From Costus lasius (lineage: Eukaryota > Streptophyta > Magnoliopsida > Zingiberales > Costaceae), in assembly GCA_027563935.2 (NCBI GenBank), contig CM050454.1:45536596-45600595 (forward strand): DNA of 64,000 nucleotides, given 5' to 3'. Of this stretch, positions 1 to 12,247 are shown piece by piece; position 1 is the first letter of the stretch, and the number at the start of each line of letters is the position of its first letter. Under the pieces are notes generated by a model that was not told where the DNA came from, ran no database searches, and saw nothing but the letters and a program-made list of their open reading frames with translations. The position numbers and the translations under genes are program-made.

Positions 1-888
1 TTCCCATAAAACATGTTTGCAAAAGAAAAAGAACATAAGTTCTCTTTTATTTCAAACCTAAACCCTTTCTTTGCCAAGCAAGGAGTGGATACAATGTTTT
101 GGTAAGGGATGGTACATAATAGCAATTGTCTAGCTTTAACTGAAGTTCAGAAGGCAGGGAGAAAAACTCCTACAGCAACAGCAGCAACTTGTGCCCTGTT
201 ACCTATCCGTAGGTCAATCTCTCTAGGCCTTACCGATCTATCCTTTCAGAGCCATCGCATATTTGTACAAATATGAGCTTCACATGCGGTATCCAATACC
301 CATGTCATAGGAGTAGACAGGTTGACTTCGGTAACATAAATACCTGAGCATGAAGACAAGGCCTTGCCTTTCTTCTCCTCATTCTGAAGTTGCAACATGT
401 CCTTCAACATGTGAGGTGGCCCTCCACATGAATAGCACCTATTATTCCTGATCATATCCATCTTTAATTTCAGTTCCTTGGTCAAGCCTTTCAGCTCAAC
501 ACACTGAATATCAACTTTAGCAGGATTGAGCTCAACCAATTTATCAAAGAGCTGCCTTAAAATAATTTCAGAGGCACTCTTCGATTCATATCACCCTTTA
601 AATTCAAGTGACATGTTGGTTAGCAACCTCCAAAGTATCAACCTGATGCTTATCATAAGCATCCCTCTCAGCCGCTGAGGCCGAGCATGGAAGTGGCTCA
701 GGAATAAGACGCTCAAGAACATAAAGCTTCCTCTCGAGCTTGAGCACGATTCTCAAGTTCATATACCAATCCAGTAAGTTGGATCCAACCAACTTATCCA
801 GGGTAGATCGCAGTGACCAACTGCTATTGTTCATAGCCATTGTTCTACAACAACCAAGAAACAGCAGATTAGTACTACTTCGAGTCAT
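1..888 (-). pseudogene. E gag and protease remnant
   Basis: Reading right to left, 888-604 encodes a copia gag N-terminus (SSWSLRSTLDKLVGSNLLDWY, then KLERKLYVLE). Stops follow, then 539-246 encodes a zinc-knuckle remnant CYSCGGPPHMLKDM and protease start WVLDTACEAHICTNM. Compared with the intact polyprotein of D, the central gag domain of roughly 110 residues is missing and the last knuckle Cys is replaced. The same lesion is present in element B at 28816-28950. Bases 245-1 continue the protease region out of frame. A functional Gag cannot be made from this copy. Confidence 0.8.
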
Positions 889-2546
889 TTAAACTGGACT
901 TGCCTTTTAAATGACCATGGCTCCCACTATTTTTAATCGAATTGACAACCCACAAAGTCAATCGAGAAATCCAAGATTTTCTAGTGAGATGAGATCCTCA
1001 TTCCACACAGGGCTTCGCGTCCCACGAGGGTGGGATGAGATGCACAAAGTGACCCATGTTTCCTAAGGTGGGCGCGCCGGCCGATTGCTCCATGCAATTC
1101 CCCTTATTGAGACAGTCCAGGCATTTCATGTCCAGCGAGGGCTGGATACAACATGAAACCCTTACCTCTCAATGATGCCTCTAGATTTTCACCATGTGCC
1201 CAGCACATGTGAACTTCTAGTCAAGTCCATCCCTAATCGTTATGCCCAGGGCCAACGAGTTTCCTTGCGAAGGCACGCCCAGGTTAAAACTGGACTGGGG
1301 AAACCATTGCCACCACGCACTTTCTAAAGATAAGTGGGTGTGTCCCACGAGGGTGGGAAACAGTTCACAACTCCACTGATCGATAGCTTAGTGAGGGCTA
1401 CGCGTCAGAAGGCTACTAGACTTGATATTTTAATTGAGGGTTTTTGTTTAAGGTCTCATCATCTCAGTTTTATCTTATGTCTATCATTACAGGCATGCAA
1501 TCCTATGGTGATAACATAACGATAAAACATCACAGGCATGCTTTAGCTTTTGTAAAGAAAGCAATAAAAGGATGATGTGATCATAGCCCATTCAAGACAT
1601 TGAACCAATCCATGCCAAAAAGGGGTTCAACTCTTGACCTAGGATTCAAGCCCCAAAATTAGACCTAGCCTAGCCGACCTCTAGCTCTATCTTCAAGGTT
1701 GGCTCCAAGGTCATTCTCCCATGGTTTAGCTCTCAAACCCTAGGGGTACACCCACAAGGTTCGGCCAATGCCATGGTCTTCCTCCAAAGAAGGTGCGCCA
1801 TCTAGCAAGCCACAAGAGGGATAGCACACAAGCACAAGGCTCGGCCAAACCCTAACTTGCGCCCCCATGCAAGGATGTGCCACCTTTGAAGCTTGTTGCG
1901 CCATCAGGCAAGGATGCGCAACCAAGCAAGCATGCACCTTGCTCCAAGTGGATGCGCCACCCTAATCTTCTTCTTAGTTAAAAGCAAAAAGAAAAGCAGC
2001 ACGCAGGCCTCACAAGGATACATCACAGGCATGTTAAGGGGCTTGACATATGACCATAACATCATGCACAATCAAGTACTTACTCATGCAATTCTACATG
2101 CTCATGAAAAACATAAAATCTGAAATTTTACTTTTTCATAAAACATGTCTCTCTTCCTTCCCTTCATATCACAAATCTTAGATTCTAAGTTTCTCTCAGG
2201 AGTCTACAAGAGGCATACCGGTTGCCCTCCTTGCAATTCCTAACTTGCTAGGATAAGGGCAATCACCCAGTCCATGCCCTATTCCAACAAGTCTCTCAAT
2301 ATAGGTCTATCCTATTATGAGAGGAGAAATTTTCTCTTCCACGTATGGGTCTATCCCATCACATGAAGAGAGCAAAGAACCACAAGAAGTTAATTAGAAG
2401 TAAGAAACAAGAGACCTACAATTTTTCTACTTAAAGAAAAATCATGCGCCAACATCTATGCAATATGCGAAAATGTAGATATGGCATGTGAGCATGAAAA
2501 GCATGAAAGAACATCGTTCGAGGCTCGCAAGTAGCTCTGATACCAC
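889..2546 (-). other. E leader with PBS and three small hairpins
   Basis: This is the untranslated leader between the 5' LTR and gag. The PBS is at 2534-2545 (TGGTATCAGAGC on the minus strand), one base from the LTR. Three short inverted repeats occur in the gag-proximal part: CCCACGAGGGTGGG at 1021-1034, CCAGCGAGGGCTGG at 1132-1145 and CCCACGAGGGTGGG at 1344-1357. All have a 5-bp stem and 4-nt loop. No convincing ORF is present. Bases 1560-2500 show no other recognisable structure. The leader aligns with that of B at 26870-28566. Confidence 0.75.
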
Positions 2547-3096
2547 TGTTGGGAAACCCCGGGGACATTTTACAATTTTTCAGAGCCATGGACATACATT
2601 TTTACGCAGCGGAAGAATGTCCCCGAAACAGGCTAGTCCCAAAAACCCAGTGAAGATCTCTTGCGAGGGGGTCGACACGATGTGATAGTAAGTACCTTTA
2701 AGCAATTGGAAGCCGATGTCGATGAAGGCGCCCAAGTGTTCGCCCTCTGCAGTCTCGCACACACGGATTCCTCAAGTTTTCTTCTTCCTCACCCGGTGCT
2801 AGCCTCGGGAAGAAGATCCATGCCTTAGGAGAATCCTCCAAGCAACTTGCGCCACCACCAAGATGTGATGCGCCAAGGAGATGGAAGGAGAAGACAACGC
2901 CGCAAGCCTTCTTGTTCCTTTGCGCCAAGGAAAGGAAGAGAAGAAGCATGCTTGCGCCCTTGATGGAAGAAGAAGAGCTCTAAGCTCTCCAAGCCGTCGC
3001 CCTCTAATGCTTCACGCCTCCAAGGAATTAGCATCATGAAGAGAGGGGGCGGCAAGGGCTTATTTATAGGAGCAAGAGGCGGTTAGGGGAGAATGG
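2547..3096 (-). repeat. E 5' LTR, distal (R/U5) part
   Basis: Starts TGTTGGGAAACCCC on the plus strand, which is the CCCAACA end of the LTR on the minus strand. It ends at the D insertion TSD AATGG (3092-3096). A TATAAATA box lies at 3068-3061 (minus strand), so D entered about 24 bp upstream of it. The remainder of the LTR resumes after D at 12253. Confidence 0.85.
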
Positions 3097-4822
3097 TGTA
3101 GATTCCCCTTCAAGGGGGAGCGCAAGCGGATAAAACCCCTTTCAAGAGGGGGGCCGAAACCCTAAGGTAGGGGGCGCATGCAAGTTTGCTAGGGTTTCAT
3201 CATATAATCGCTTACATGCACATATAATCAACTATGAGAAATTGATTGAATCAAGAGGGAGATTCATACCAACGCCATTGGCTTGGAGGTCGGCTTGGAA
3301 GAAGAGAGCAACTTAGATCTCCTCCAAAAGTTCACACACAAGATGAAGATCGCCTACCCCTTGTGATGCTTGTGCTAGCAAGAATCTTCAAGGGTCCTTG
3401 CCGTATGGAAGGGGATGAAGAAACGATTCCCTTTTGGCCGAGAGTTCCTCTTGCAAAAACACTTCTCTTCGTCAACCTCTTGCCCCACCGAGTTCAAGGC
3501 GTTGAAGTGAAGTCAAGAACGCATATGCGTTTTGGCGTTCAAGAGAAACCGGCCTTGATGACTTTCCATAAATGGATGATCATCAAGCCATGCGCTTACT
3601 CCAACCCAAAACGCATATTAGCATTGAACCAAGCGTTCACCTTTGTGAACCGGTTCAAGCCAACATGTTCCAATCGCATTTGGTTCATGAACCAAACCGA
3701 AATAGCTCAAGCCATTTGGTCTAGACCATAGTAAACCCTAAGGTTTCAGATCTAACCATTCATCTCCTGATGCTCCTGATCTCACCGATCTAGCATCATC
3801 TCTCTCGATCAAAGCTTACCGATCTCAAGCCCTAATCAATCAAACATGATCAGACCAGATCTCACTTACAATCAGAGATTAAATCCCTTTAAACTGAACC
3901 CAAACAATTCAGTCCACACGATCTGACTCAAGTAAGCCATATCATCAATTGTGCGACCCTGAGGGTTTCCTTTAAATGTCGGTAACGATAACTCACGTTA
4001 TCACGATCAGTGAGGGGTATCTAGCAACACATCACTATCTCCCGATATAAAGGAAAGAGTCTTCCAAGACTACTCCCTAACCACAGCACAAGTGTGAATC
4101 TATTCACAAGGCATGCATGTGTCCCTTGCCACTGGATGTTCTTATTGGACAAGCGTGTCAAGCCTGTGACTCCAATATGATGAGCATGATTAGATCAGAT
4201 GAACATAGTCACCTGGGTATGGCCATACACTATCTCAATCATCTCATCTAGGGGGGCCCTTATAGAACATCACACTCCTTCAACAAGGAGACGGCAATCC
4301 TCTATCTATCACTAGTGCCCTAACCTGACTCAAGCTCATTATCCAAGATAGTCTATAACCATTATGTTTCAAATGATATTGAACTACCTCAAAACAATGA
4401 CAATCATCATTTAGAAACACAAGTGATCTCAAGTCAAAGGACATGTGCCACTTGATGCAATAAAGGATCATTCATATTGTGACAAGCAATTGAATATCCT
4501 AGTAGGGTCTGTCCAGTACATCCAATGTACCCATGTGTCTACATCTTATTCCATGCTCGAAGCATCCTATAAGATTAGAACACATGTTAGTCTCAATTAT
4601 ATCAAGGCTGTCTCATGTTCACCAAGATATATCGACTAAGGATTTTATAGCATGTCAGCCTAGCTGAACAGCTTTGAGACATTATTCAGTAGTACTCTTA
4701 TTACTGCAGACAAGGTAACAACCTGAATAATAACCATGCCTTTATAAACATAAGAGTTTATTACATGATACTTTTACAATCCCAAAGGCCTCAAACATTA
4801 GCCTTAAGGGCATACCCCAACA
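3097..4822 (-). repeat. D 3' LTR
   Basis: 1726-bp LTR, TG...CA. On the minus strand it follows the purine tract AAGTGCAAGTGGGAGAT (complement at about 4824-4840), the expected plus-strand primer. It contains the conserved block GTATGGCCATACCCAGGTGA (4209-4228 reverse) found in all copia LTRs here. A 161-codon plus-strand ORF at 3246-3731 is repeated in the other LTR. It has no support beyond LTR identity and is not annotated as a gene. Confidence 0.93.
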
Positions 4823-4842
4823 ATCTCCCACTTGCACTTAAT

Positions 4843-7800
4843 CTAATGGTTGAGAAATCTCAATCCCATATTATTACAGTGCTTCTCATGCTTCTGCTGC
4901 GCCAGAGGCTTGGTAAGCGGGTCAGCCAGATTGTCATCTGTATGAACCTTGCAGATTTTGATCTCGCCTCGATCAATGATCTCCCGGATCAAGTGAAACC
5001 GTCTCTGTATGTGCTTGGACTTCTGGTGCGACCGTGGTTCCTTTGCTTGTGCGATTGCTCCAGTGTTATCACAGAAGATAACCAAAGGATCTGCACTCGA
5101 AGGAACAACACCAAGTTCTCTCACGAACTTACGAATCCATACTGCCTCCTTGGATGCTTCCGAGGCTGCAACATACTCGGCTTCTGTTGTGGAATCAGCA
5201 ACAGTTGACTGTTTGAAACTCTTCCACACCACAGCACCTCCATTCAAGCTAAAAACATAGCCTGATTGCGATCGGAAATCATCCTGGTCCGACTGGAACG
5301 AAGCGTCAGTATATCCTTCAATACTGAGTTCTTCCTGACCACCATATATCAAGAACATATCTTTGGTCCTCCGCAGATATTTTAAAATGTTCTTGACCGC
5401 AATCCAGTGTGCCTGACCTGGATTACTTTGGAATCGACTGGTCACGCTTAACCCGTAAGCGACGTCTGGGCGAGTACATAACATCGCATACATAATGGAG
5501 CCAATAGCCGAAGCATAAGGCGTATTGTCCATTTCATCTTTCTCAGTCTGTGTTTGTGGACACTGACTCTTCGAAAGATTCAGACCATGTCTGACTGGAA
5601 GATGTCCCCTTTTAGAATTCTCTAAATGGAATCTTTCCAGGACCTTATCGATGTAAGTACTCTCGCACAGCCCGAGAAGCCTCTTAGATCTATCCCTGCA
5701 GATCTTCACACCTAACACATAGGCTGCTTCTCCTAGATCTTTCATCTGGAAACATTTTCCTAACCATGCTTTAACAGCATGCAGTTCAGGAATATCGTTT
5801 CCAATGATTAAGATATCATCGACGTAGAGGACTAGGAAAGTAATCACGCTCCCACTAAACCTCTTATATACACACGGGTCATCCTCGTTTTTGATGAAAC
5901 CAAACTCAGAGATTGATTCATCAAAACGAATATTCCAGCTTCTTGATGCTTGTTTAAGTCCATAAATAGACTTCTTTAACTTGCATATTTTATGACGATC
6001 TGCTGGATTAGTGAAACCTTCAGGTTGTGTCATGTACACATCCTCATCCAGATTTCCATTAAGGAAAGCTGTTTTCACATCCATTTGCCAGATCTCATAA
6101 TCATAATATGCTGCTATCGCGAAAAGAATCCGAATAGACTTAAACATGGCTACAGGTGAGAAAGTTTCATCATAATCTATCCCGTAGATTTGTTTGAAAC
6201 CTTTCGCAACTAGCCTGCCTTTATAGGTAACCACGTTACCATCCATGTCAATCTTCTTCTTGAAGATCCATTTACAGCCTATAGGGATTACTCCCGGAGG
6301 CGGATCAACCAAATCCCAGACTTGGTTATCAGACATGGAGTCCATCTCGGCTCGCATAGCTTCAAGCCATCTAGCTGACTCCGGTCCACTGACCGCATCC
6401 GCATAAGTGAGGGGTTCATCATTTTCAATGATGTAGACTCCGTCATAGCGCTCAGGCTGACGACGGATCCTTCCCGATCTACGCGGTTCCCATGATATTT
6501 GAGCCTCAGGTTGTTCAATAACCTGATCCACCGGCTCAGGCTCATCCAACTGAGCTTGACTACTTTGTCCTTCCTCTGGATTCTCATCCAGCTTTATTTC
6601 TCTCCCACTGGCCTCTTGCAGAAGTAACTCCTTCTCAAGAAATATTGCCGTCCGAGCAACAAATACCTTGTTCTCTTTGGGATCGTAGAAATAATAACCC
6701 TTAGTTTCCTTAGGGTAACCGACAAAAATGCATTTCTCAGATCTGCTCTCTAGTTTCCCAGAGGCGAGCTTTTTGACATAAGCCTCGCAACCCCAGATCC
6801 TGATAAATGTCAAGCTCGGCTGTTTCCCATACCATAACTTATATGGTGTCTTAGAAACTGCCTTGGATGGCACTCGGTTTAGTACCTTTGCAGCTGTTTC
6901 CAGTGCAAAACCCCAAAAGGAATATGGAAGAGTAGCCTGACTCATCATAGAACGAACCATATCAAGTAACGTTCTATTTCTCCTTTCGGACACACCATTC
7001 CATTGCGGTGTTCCTGGCGGAGTGAGCTGTGAGATAATCCCACACTCTTTTAGATAGTCAGTAAACGCATGACTTAGGTATTCACCACCTCGATCAGAAC
7101 GAAGTGCCTTGATATTTCGGCCTAACTGATTTTGTACTTCATTTTTGAACTCTTTGAACTTGTCAAAAGATTCACTCTTATGTCTCATTAAATAGACATA
7201 ACCATACCTACTGAAGTCATCAGTAAAGGTAATGAAGTATTGATAGCCACCTCTGGCATGTTTACTAAATGGCCCACACACATCACTGTGTATAAGGTCA
7301 AGTAAACCTGAAGCCCTTTGACCTTTGTGAGGAAAAGGTGACTTCGTCATTTTACCCATCAAACAAGCTTTGCATGTATCAATCTCCTTATAGGAGAAAG
7401 ATCCCAGCAGTCCATTATCATGCAACCGCATAATGCGCTTCTTGTTAATATGGCCTAAACGACTATGCCATAACAAGGTGCTGTCATCAGCATGCTTGGC
7501 CTTTTTATTATCAATGTTTTGTATAGAATATTCCATGTCCAACATGAATAACCCGTTGTTAATTGAACCAGTTGCATAAACAATATTATCACAAGATAAA
7601 ACACACTTTGAAATATTGCATTCAAAGGCAAATCCTTTCCTGACAAGAGCAGGAATAGAGATAATATTTTTAGTGATACTCGGTACAAAATAACAATTGT
7701 TTAATTCCAATACAATGCCAGATGGTAAAGAAATGAAATAGTCTCCTACAGCAACAGCAGCAACCCGTGCCCCGTTTCCAACGCGTAGGTCTACCTCATT

Positions 7801-8727
7801 CTGTCCCACCTGCCTTCTTCTCTTGAGTTCCTGTACATTTGAACAAATGTGAACTCCACATGCAGTGTCCAACACCCATGAAATAGAAGAAGATGAAACC
7901 ATGACTTCCGTCACGTAAATACCTGAGCCAGAAGCGATGCTTCCCCTCTTATCTCCTTGGAGCGCTTTACAGTCCTTTTTCCAGTGACCCAGCTGGCCAC
8001 AGTGGAAACACCTGTTGTCCTTCGACCGCTTAACTTTCTGTTTCAGAGCCTTGCTGTAATTCTTGACAGGGGTCTTGCCCTTCTTCCCCTTCTTCTTGTT
8101 CCTGGAAGGAACCATTAAGACAGAGGTTGAAGGCTTTCCCTTCAGAGTCTCCTCAGTAGTCAAGAGCATATTCAGCAGCTCTGCCGGAGTACAATCGATT
8201 TTGTTCATATTAAAGTTAATGATGAACGCATCGAAAGAGGGCGGAAGAGACTGCAGAATGATGTCTACAGCAAGCTCCTGGTTGATGGTATGCCCCAGTT
8301 TCTCCAGAGCCTCCTTGTGCCCAATCATCTTGAGCACGTGAGCTCCCACTGGGCTCCCTTCAGCCAGTTTGCTCTGAAAGAAAAGCTTTGTCAGATTATA
8401 GCGTTCTGTCCTCGCCTGTGCGGCATACAGCATCTTGAGGTTCGCTATAATCTCTATAGCCGACATATCCTCATGCTGACGCTGCAGCGGTGGCGTCATA
8501 GACGCTAGCATCAGGCAAGCGACATCAATGCTATCATTGACGTGCTTTTCATAGGCATCACGAACCGCCCTTGCGGCGTTCGCAGCGGGTTGAGGCGGCA
8601 CAGCCGTCTCAAGGACATACAGTTTCCTCTCAGCCTTAAGAACGATCTTAAGGTGTCCGAACCAGTCAGAGAAGTTCAGCCCAGCGAACTTCTCCCTTTC
8701 CAGTAGGGATCGCACATTGAAGCTCAT
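4843..8727 (-). CDS. D gag-pol polyprotein, intact, 1294 aa
   Basis: A single ORF encoding the capsid-like Gag and all enzymes needed for copia transposition. By residue: UBN2-type Gag about 10-230; zinc knuckle CFHCGQLGHWKKDC at about 240-253; protease motif WVLDTACG with Asp near 287 (DTA rather than DTG); HHCC zinc region (LWHSRLGHINKKRIMRLH, then CKAC) about 410-455; integrase DDE core with Asp near 483 (HSDVCGP), Asp near 541 (RSDRGGEY) and Glu near 578 (NGVSERRN); RT about 790-1040 with YVDD near 967; RNase H from YTDASF near 1135 to about 1280. The length and Copia order protease-integrase-RT-RNase H fit a complete polyprotein. The start matches the first ATG of the related element A (20012). 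No frameshift or stop is seen. Confidence 0.96.
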   Translation of the reverse strand: MSFNVRSLLEREKFAGLNFSDWFGHLKIVLKAERKLYVLETAVPPQPAANAARAVRDAYEKHVNDSIDVACLMLASMTPPLQRQHEDMSAIEIIANLKMLYAAQARTERYNLTKLFFQSKLAEGSPVGAHVLKMIGHKEALEKLGHTINQELAVDIILQSLPPSFDAFIINFNMNKIDCTPAELLNMLLTTEETLKGKPSTSVLMVPSRNKKKGKKGKTPVKNYSKALKQKVKRSKDNRCFHCGQLGHWKKDCKALQGDKRGSIASGSGIYVTEVMVSSSSISWVLDTACGVHICSNVQELKRRRQVGQNEVDLRVGNGARVAAVAVGDYFISLPSGIVLELNNCYFVPSITKNIISIPALVRKGFAFECNISKCVLSCDNIVYATGSINNGLFMLDMEYSIQNIDNKKAKHADDSTLLWHSRLGHINKKRIMRLHDNGLLGSFSYKEIDTCKACLMGKMTKSPFPHKGQRASGLLDLIHSDVCGPFSKHARGGYQYFITFTDDFSRYGYVYLMRHKSESFDKFKEFKNEVQNQLGRNIKALRSDRGGEYLSHAFTDYLKECGIISQLTPPGTPQWNGVSERRNRTLLDMVRSMMSQATLPYSFWGFALETAAKVLNRVPSKAVSKTPYKLWYGKQPSLTFIRIWGCEAYVKKLASGKLESRSEKCIFVGYPKETKGYYFYDPKENKVFVARTAIFLEKELLLQEASGREIKLDENPEEGQSSQAQLDEPEPVDQVIEQPEAQISWEPRRSGRIRRQPERYDGVYIIENDEPLTYADAVSGPESARWLEAMRAEMDSMSDNQVWDLVDPPPGVIPIGCKWIFKKKIDMDGNVVTYKGRLVAKGFKQIYGIDYDETFSPVAMFKSIRILFAIAAYYDYEIWQMDVKTAFLNGNLDEDVYMTQPEGFTNPADRHKICKLKKSIYGLKQASRSWNIRFDESISEFGFIKNEDDPCVYKRFSGSVITFLVLYVDDILIIGNDIPELHAVKAWLGKCFQMKDLGEAAYVLGVKICRDRSKRLLGLCESTYIDKVLERFHLENSKRGHLPVRHGLNLSKSQCPQTQTEKDEMDNTPYASAIGSIMYAMLCTRPDVAYGLSVTSRFQSNPGQAHWIAVKNILKYLRRTKDMFLIYGGQEELSIEGYTDASFQSDQDDFRSQSGYVFSLNGGAVVWKSFKQSTVADSTTEAEYVAASEASKEAVWIRKFVRELGVVPSSADPLVIFCDNTGAIAQAKEPRSHQKSKHIQRRFHLIREIIDRGEIKICKVHTDDNLADPLTKPLAQQKHEKHCNNMGLRFLNH

Positions 8728-10521
8728 GGTGTTCGTTGCTGCAGGAATCTACAACAATGCAAGAACAGCAAGGTCAGTATCAATGTTTAGAATCAATCCA
8801 GGACTTAAGAAAGATTCCTTTTCTCACTATTTTGTCTGACTGAAAAATCCATTAAACAGTCCGAAAGAGTAACACTCTTTTAGTGAGGTGGGATCCAGAT
8901 TTCATACTTGGTCTCCGCGTCCCGCTCAGGCGAGATAAGATGCACAGAGAGTACAAGCACTAATCTCTGGTAGGCAGTCCCTGCCAATCGCCAACCCGTG
9001 CGATTCCCCTTCATCTGGGCAATCCAGCAGACTGTGCCAACTGAGTTGGTACAACACAATCTCTGACCCCTCAGATGGCTGCCTCCATGTGCTACCATAT
9101 GCGCCACATATGTAGCCTACATGGTCAAGCTGACCTGACCTACTCCCTGGACCACCACGTGCTATGCTGAGCAACGAGAAGAGATAAATCCCTTCTCTGT
9201 AACACGCAGGTGAAATCCAGCACCGTCTGAAGATAAATGGACGTGCCCACTGAGTGGGTACAACACGGCTCCAACGATAGTCAGAACAGTGAGGTTTCGC
9301 GTCAGAAGGCATTACGTGCTTGATATGTTAGCGTTGGATTTTAACGGTCTTTTATCTTCTTACTATCAGGCAAATCCTATGGCTATAGCAGAAGATAAAT
9401 AAATCATGCATTTCTAATTATTCAGAAAATAAAAGAAAGCATGAATCTTATGTGGTAAAAGCCCATTGACCCTAAGTAAGACCTTAAGTTATCTTAAGTC
9501 TTCACTTGCTTCTTGGGTCTTGTTGCCTCTCATCTGGCCCAGACCAGGGCCTAAGCGCCCTCTGCAGCTCAGGTGCGCCCACCAGTTGCATGCGCCTCTG
9601 CAATTGTGCTCTGTGCTCTTGTCTAATCAAAATACATTTTGATCTATCTAGACAAGCTTGACTCGCAGGTCAATTATACAATTAATTAATTAAGAATGTG
9701 ATTCGCAGATCACAAAAATAATAATTTACCAGGCTCGCAGGCCCCAGCACAGCACACATTAAGGGCAACCCACATAAGATTAAATAAACAGGCATCATGG
9801 CATCAATCAATTAACATGTGATCCATAGACAAAATAAAATTTTTGAAATCCCATTGGAATCAATTTCACTTGTCTTATGTGCCCTACAACCTTACAACGG
9901 TCCATTGATAGGGATCCACTCATCGTATCTAGTTAGATCCATGCCCTTTGCATGCACCAAGTCTTAACTGACTTGCGTTGACCTAATGGTCAACCATGCA
10001 TGCCCCAAGGGCTGAACAACCAACATGAGATCTGGCATGCGGGTGTGACCCCGGGCCAAACTCATGTGTGTTCACAGGGTGTCTCAACCAGACCTCGCTA
10101 CACGCCTATGATGCAATCGACCTATAGCCACCATATGCATGCGCACAGGTGCTATCTGGTCGACCCATCTAGGCTGTCAGATGGTCTGATCAGACTAGGT
10201 TGATCTAAACTAGATGATGCTTTCAACCCTATCAACCCGTCTAAGGGTTTATTGCAGGTGCGGCTTAGATCTAGTTAGAGGAGCGCAAGTAAAGTTTTGA
10301 TGAAACAAAAACATGTAACATGCGCAACAATGTAAGCAATATACATGCATCAACACAATTAACCTTACACATGCGCCACCAAAAACATCTCATATATGCG
10401 CCAACAAAATACTTTCAACTAGTATTATCGCATGATGAGAAAACTTAGATCATAAGCGCAAACAAGGATCACCAAACATAGCAATCATATGACCATATAA
10501 GATCCTACCTCTGATACCAAT
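8728..10521 (-). other. D leader with PBS and structured elements
   Basis: A 1.8-kb untranslated leader. The PBS is at 10508-10519 (TGGTATCAGAGG on the minus strand, 11 of 12 bases to the initiator Met-tRNA pattern), two bases from the LTR. The gag-proximal 650 bp holds a long hairpin with arms TTTATCTTCT (9351-9360) and AGAAGATAAA (9390-9399), then three small hairpins at 9246-9258, 9037-9049 and 8921-8934. A pyrimidine-rich stretch ending TTGTAG just upstream of gag (about 8750-8770, minus) resembles a 3' splice site. ORFs at 8880-9312 in other frames are not supported. Bases 9400-10500 are otherwise featureless. Confidence 0.75.
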
Positions 10522-12247
10522 TGTAGATTCCCCTTCAAGGGGGAGCGCAAGCGGATAAAACCCCTTTCAAGAGGGGGGCCGAAACCCTAAGGTAGGGGGC
10601 GCATGCAAGTTTGCTAGGGTTTCATCATATAATCGCTTACATGCACATATAATCAACTATGAGAAATTGATTGAATCAAGAGGGAGATTCATACCAACGC
10701 CATTGGCTTGGAGGTCGGCTTGGAAGAAGAGAGCAACTTAGATCTCCTCCAAAAGTTCACACACAAGATGAAGATCGCCTACCCCTTGTGATGCTTGTGC
10801 TAGCAAGAATCTTCAAGGGTCCTTGCCGTATGGAAGGGGATGAAGAAACGATTCCCTTTTGGCCGAGAGCTCCTCTTGCAAAAACACTTCTCTTCGTCAA
10901 CCTCTTGCCCCACCGAGTTCAAGGCGTTGAAGTGAAGTCAAGAACGCATATGCGTTTTGGCGTTCAAGAGAAACCGGCCTTGATGACTTTCCATAAATGG
11001 ATGATCATCAAGCCATGCGCTTACTCCAACCCAAAACGCATATTAGCATTGAACCAAGCGTTCACCTTTGTGAACCGGTTCAAGCCAACATGTTCCAATC
11101 GCATTTGGTTCATGAACCAAACCGAAATAGCTCAAGCCATTTGGTCTAGACCATAGTAAACCCTAAGGTTTCAGATCTAACCATTCATCTCCTGATGCTC
11201 CTGATCTCACCGATCTAGCATCATCTCTCTCGATCAAAGCTTACCGATCTCAAGCCCTAATCAATCAAACATGATCAGACCAGATCTCACTTACAATCAG
11301 AGATTAAATCCCTTTAAACTGAACCCAAACAATTCAGTCCACACGATCTGACTCAAGTAAGCCATATCATCAATTGTGCGACCCTGAGGGTTTCCTTTAA
11401 ATGTCGGTAACGATAACTCACGTTATCACGATCAGTGAGGGGTATCTAGCAACACATCACTATCTCCCGATATAAAGGAAAGAGTCTTCCAAGACTACTC
11501 CCTAACCACAGCACAAGTGTGAATCTATTCACAAGGCATGCATGTGTCCCTTGCCACTGGATGTTCTTATTGGACAAGCGTGTCAAGCCTGTGACTCCAA
11601 TATGATGAGCATGATTAGATCAGATGAACATAGTCACCTGGGTATGGCCATACACTATCTCAATCATCTCATCTAGGGGGGCCCTTATAGAACATCACAC
11701 TCCTTCAACAAGGAGACGGCAATCCTCTATCTATCACTAGTGCCCTAACCTGACTCAAGCTCATTATCCAAGATAGTCTATAACCATTATGTTTCAAATG
11801 ATATTGAACTACCTCAAAACAATGACAATCATCATTTAGAAACACAAGTGATCTCAAGTCAAAGGACATGTGCCACTTGATGCAATCAAGGATCATTCAT
11901 ATTGTGACAAGCAATTGAATATCCTAGTAGGGTCTGTCCAGTACATCCAATGTACCCATGTGTCTACATCTTATTCCATGCTCGAAGCATCCTATAAGAT
12001 TATAACACATGTTAGTCTCAATCATATCAAGGCTGTCTCATGTTCACCAAGATATCTCGACTAAGGATTTTATAGCATGTCAGCCTAGCTGAACAGCTTT
12101 GAGACATTATTCAGTAGTACTCTTATTACTGCAGACAAGGTAACAACCTGAATAATAACCATGCCTTTATAAACATAAGAGTTTATTACATGATACTTTT
12201 ACAATCCCAAAGGCCTCAAACATTAGCCTTAAGGGCATACCCCAACA
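10522..12247 (-). repeat. D 5' LTR
   Basis: 1726 bp, nearly identical to the 3' LTR at 3097-4822. Its terminal CA is followed on the minus strand by AT and the PBS. The outer end abuts the TSD AATGG at 12248-12252. The U3 palindrome GTATGGCCATAC is at 11642-11653. The first part resembles the LTR of A (TGTTGGGGTATGCC start), while the last ~900 bp differ strongly, so A and D are LTR subfamilies sharing one coding region. Confidence 0.93.

Larger units (their letters stand above)
3097..12247 (-). mobile_element. Element D: complete, intact Ty1/copia retrotransposon
   Basis: A full-length 9151-bp element flanked by the TSD AATGG (3092-3096 and 12248-12252). Both LTRs are 1726 bp, begin TGTTGGGGTATGCC and end GGGGAATCTACA on the minus strand. 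By eye I count about five substitutions between the LTRs (for example near 3430, 4458, 4578, 4597 and 4627), implying a very recent insertion. PBS, purine tract and a single uninterrupted gag-pol ORF are all present, so this copy could be autonomous. It lies inside the LTR of E. Clade assignment within Copia would need an RT tree. Confidence 0.95.

Noticed and set aside
3246..3731. 161-codon plus-strand ORF, repeated at 10671-11156, as a gene
   Set aside because: It lies antisense in the two LTRs of D. Its conservation is simply LTR identity and it has no recognisable domain.
7840..7900. DTA instead of DTG in the D protease as a damaging mutation
   Set aside because: All related copies here carry DTA or DTV, and DTA is known in other copia proteases, so it is a family trait.
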